Source of the DNA: Sphingomonas sp.
GTDB taxonomy: Bacteria; Pseudomonadota; Alphaproteobacteria; Sphingomonadales; Sphingomonadaceae
Assembly: GCA_021154945.1 (NCBI GenBank)
Contig: JAJNQF010000071.1
Span: forward strand, 1-8,393
Direction: 5' to 3'
Length of the DNA: 8,393 nt
Shown: positions 8,008 through 8,393 of the stretch, piece by piece
How positions within the stretch are numbered: the first letter of the stretch is position 1
How the letters are laid out: each line of letters opens with the position of its first letter
The notes under the pieces: generated by a model
What the model was told of the DNA's origin: nothing
What the model saw: the letters and a program-made list of their open reading frames with translations, nothing else
Databases searched by the model: none
Made by a program: the position numbers and the translations under genes

Positions 8008-8013
8008 ATTTTA
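8008..8013 (-). promoter_or_regulatory. Candidate -10 element (TAAAAT) for the operon
   Basis: TAAAAT on the minus strand matches five of six bases of the sigma-70 -10 consensus and would start a leader of about 40 bases that includes the hairpin. The expected -35 position (CGTCCC with a 17-base spacer) is poor, so the promoter may need an activator or this is chance. A competing arrangement uses the TTGACC or TTGACT hexamers at 8162-8167 and 8170-8175, but these lack a good -10. Confidence 0.3.
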
Positions 8014-8138
8014 TGGTTATCGAAATGCTCGGGACGTGACGGCATCCGGAGAATGCGGCGCATGATCCGGTATCTGAGCTGAATTTGGATAGTGCCTGAT
8101 CACCCTACTCCCGATCACGTCTGTCTAGGCAGCTCGTT

Positions 8139-8152
8139 GATAGCGGTACCTT
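8139..8152. promoter_or_regulatory. Candidate LacI-family operator, proximal copy
   Basis: GATAGCGGTACCTT on the plus strand. Its first 12 bases centre on CG with outer half-sites GATA and TACC, a dyad with one mismatch. A second copy lies 98 bases further upstream and differs by three transitions only. The pattern resembles the TAGCGCTA-centred xyl boxes I recall from Xanthomonas and Caulobacter xylose regulons, consistent with a xylan operon. It lies between the TTGACC hexamer and the receptor gene, a position suited to repression. No regulator gene is in the window. Confidence 0.4.
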
Positions 8153-8156
8153 ACGA

Positions 8157-8170
8157 TCGTTGGTCAACGA
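8157..8170. promoter_or_regulatory. 14-base dyad overlapping a -35-like hexamer
   Basis: TCGTTGGTCAACGA has perfect 6-bp arms around a GT centre. It contains the minus-strand hexamer TTGACC and lies four bases from the proximal LacI-like site. It may be a second regulator's operator. The family is unknown; it does not fit the FadR-type GntR spacing. Confidence 0.4.
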
Positions 8171-8189
8171 GTCAAGGCGGTTCGGTTAG

Positions 8190-8202
8190 GCCAATTTTTG
8201 GC
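8190..8202. repeat. 13-base dyad in the control region
   Basis: GCCAATTTTTGGC has 5-bp arms around TTT. It lies between the two LacI-like sites. It may be a binding site or chance in this AT-richer stretch. Confidence 0.3.
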
Positions 8203-8236
8203 AAGCTAGCCTAGTAAGGCAGACAAATTGCCGTGG

Positions 8237-8250
8237 GGTAGCGATATCTT
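8237..8250. promoter_or_regulatory. Candidate LacI-family operator, distal copy
   Basis: GGTAGCGATATCTT matches the proximal site at 11 of 14 positions, with all three differences transitions. Its outer half-sites are GGTA and TATC around a central CG. Against the recalled Xanthomonas box TGGTAGCGCTAACA, the 14 bases at 8236-8249 match at 10 positions. Two sites 98 bases apart could allow looping. This is inference from pattern only. Confidence 0.4.
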
Positions 8251-8393
8251 GAAGCTGATCTAGATGACCAATTGACGCGACTGGGGTTCGGTAGGTCGGC
8301 GCGACAAAGCTAGCGCTGATGGCGTGTCGTTGCGGCGATCATCGCGCGCCATCCGATAGACGGACCTGGGCCGAGCGCCGCGCACCTCGGTTC

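Larger units (their letters stand above)
7959..8393. promoter_or_regulatory. 435-base non-coding control region upstream of the receptor
   Basis: No convincing gene is present. The stretch holds the receptor ribosome binding site, leader hairpin, candidate -10, two LacI-like sites, several other dyads and five CTAG tetranucleotides between 8125 and 8313. A TAGCGCT heptamer at 8311-8317 repeats the core of the LacI-like sites without their outer arms. From about 8312 to the right edge the GC rises and short open minus-strand frames reach the edge. This could be the 3' end of an upstream gene, but none can be chosen. Confidence 0.55.

Noticed and set aside
4218..8039. 1273-codon open frame on the plus strand
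   Set aside because: It is antisense to the receptor and part of GH115, its residues are Arg/Asp-rich with no recognisable domain, and such mirror frames are common in high-GC genes. The minus-strand proteins are clearly real.
8258..8271. ATCTAGAT palindrome and TGACCAA as a FadR/GntR-type site
   Set aside because: The halves do not form a dyad with GntR spacing. TGACCAA is the reverse complement of TTGGTCA at 8160-8166, but 7 bases 98 bp apart is weak.
8311..8317. TAGCGCT as a third LacI-type operator
   Set aside because: It has the core but not the GRTA/TAYC outer arms of the other two sites; too short to call alone.
8312..8393. 3' end of an upstream gene entering from the right edge
   Set aside because: Several minus-strand frames are open for fewer than about 45 codons and none shows a recognisable protein tail.
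1..8393. tRNA, rRNA, CRISPR, insertion sequence or frameshifted gene
   Set aside because: No repeat-spacer pattern, transposase motif, terminal inverted repeat or tRNA-like fold was seen, and all three large genes read through intact with expected family length.

Overview
The window shows high GC, strong G/C preference at third codon positions, a Caulobacter/Xanthomonas-type TonB-dependent receptor and no SusD partner. Together these suggest an alphaproteobacterium, most likely a sphingomonad. That placement is inferred from protein style only.

Layout. All well-supported genes lie on the minus strand and read right to left: a TonB-dependent outer-membrane receptor (4746-7958), a GH115 alpha-glucuronidase (1697-4657) and a GH51 alpha-L-arabinofuranosidase (138-1700). 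The receptor is separated from GH115 by 88 bases that hold a strong GC-rich hairpin. GH115 and GH51 overlap by four bases (ATGA). GH51 in turn overlaps a 29-codon reading frame of doubtful reality (52-141). Positions 7959-8393 are a long non-coding control region upstream of the receptor. It is lower in GC, rich in short dyads and CTAG tetranucleotides, and carries two near-identical 14-base sites that resemble LacI-family operators. The first 51 bases hold no assignable gene, only a 12-base palindrome.

How it works together. The receptor would import decorated xylo-oligosaccharides across the outer membrane using TonB energy. In the periplasm GH115 would remove (4-O-methyl)glucuronic acid and GH51 would remove arabinofuranose. 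This is a debranching module for glucuronoarabinoxylan. No endo-xylanase, beta-xylosidase, inner-membrane transporter or regulator is in the window; they would have to be encoded elsewhere. The enzyme families are well known and I do not see an undescribed system. The parts most worth a second look are the control region, the intercistronic hairpin and the divergent GH115 motifs.
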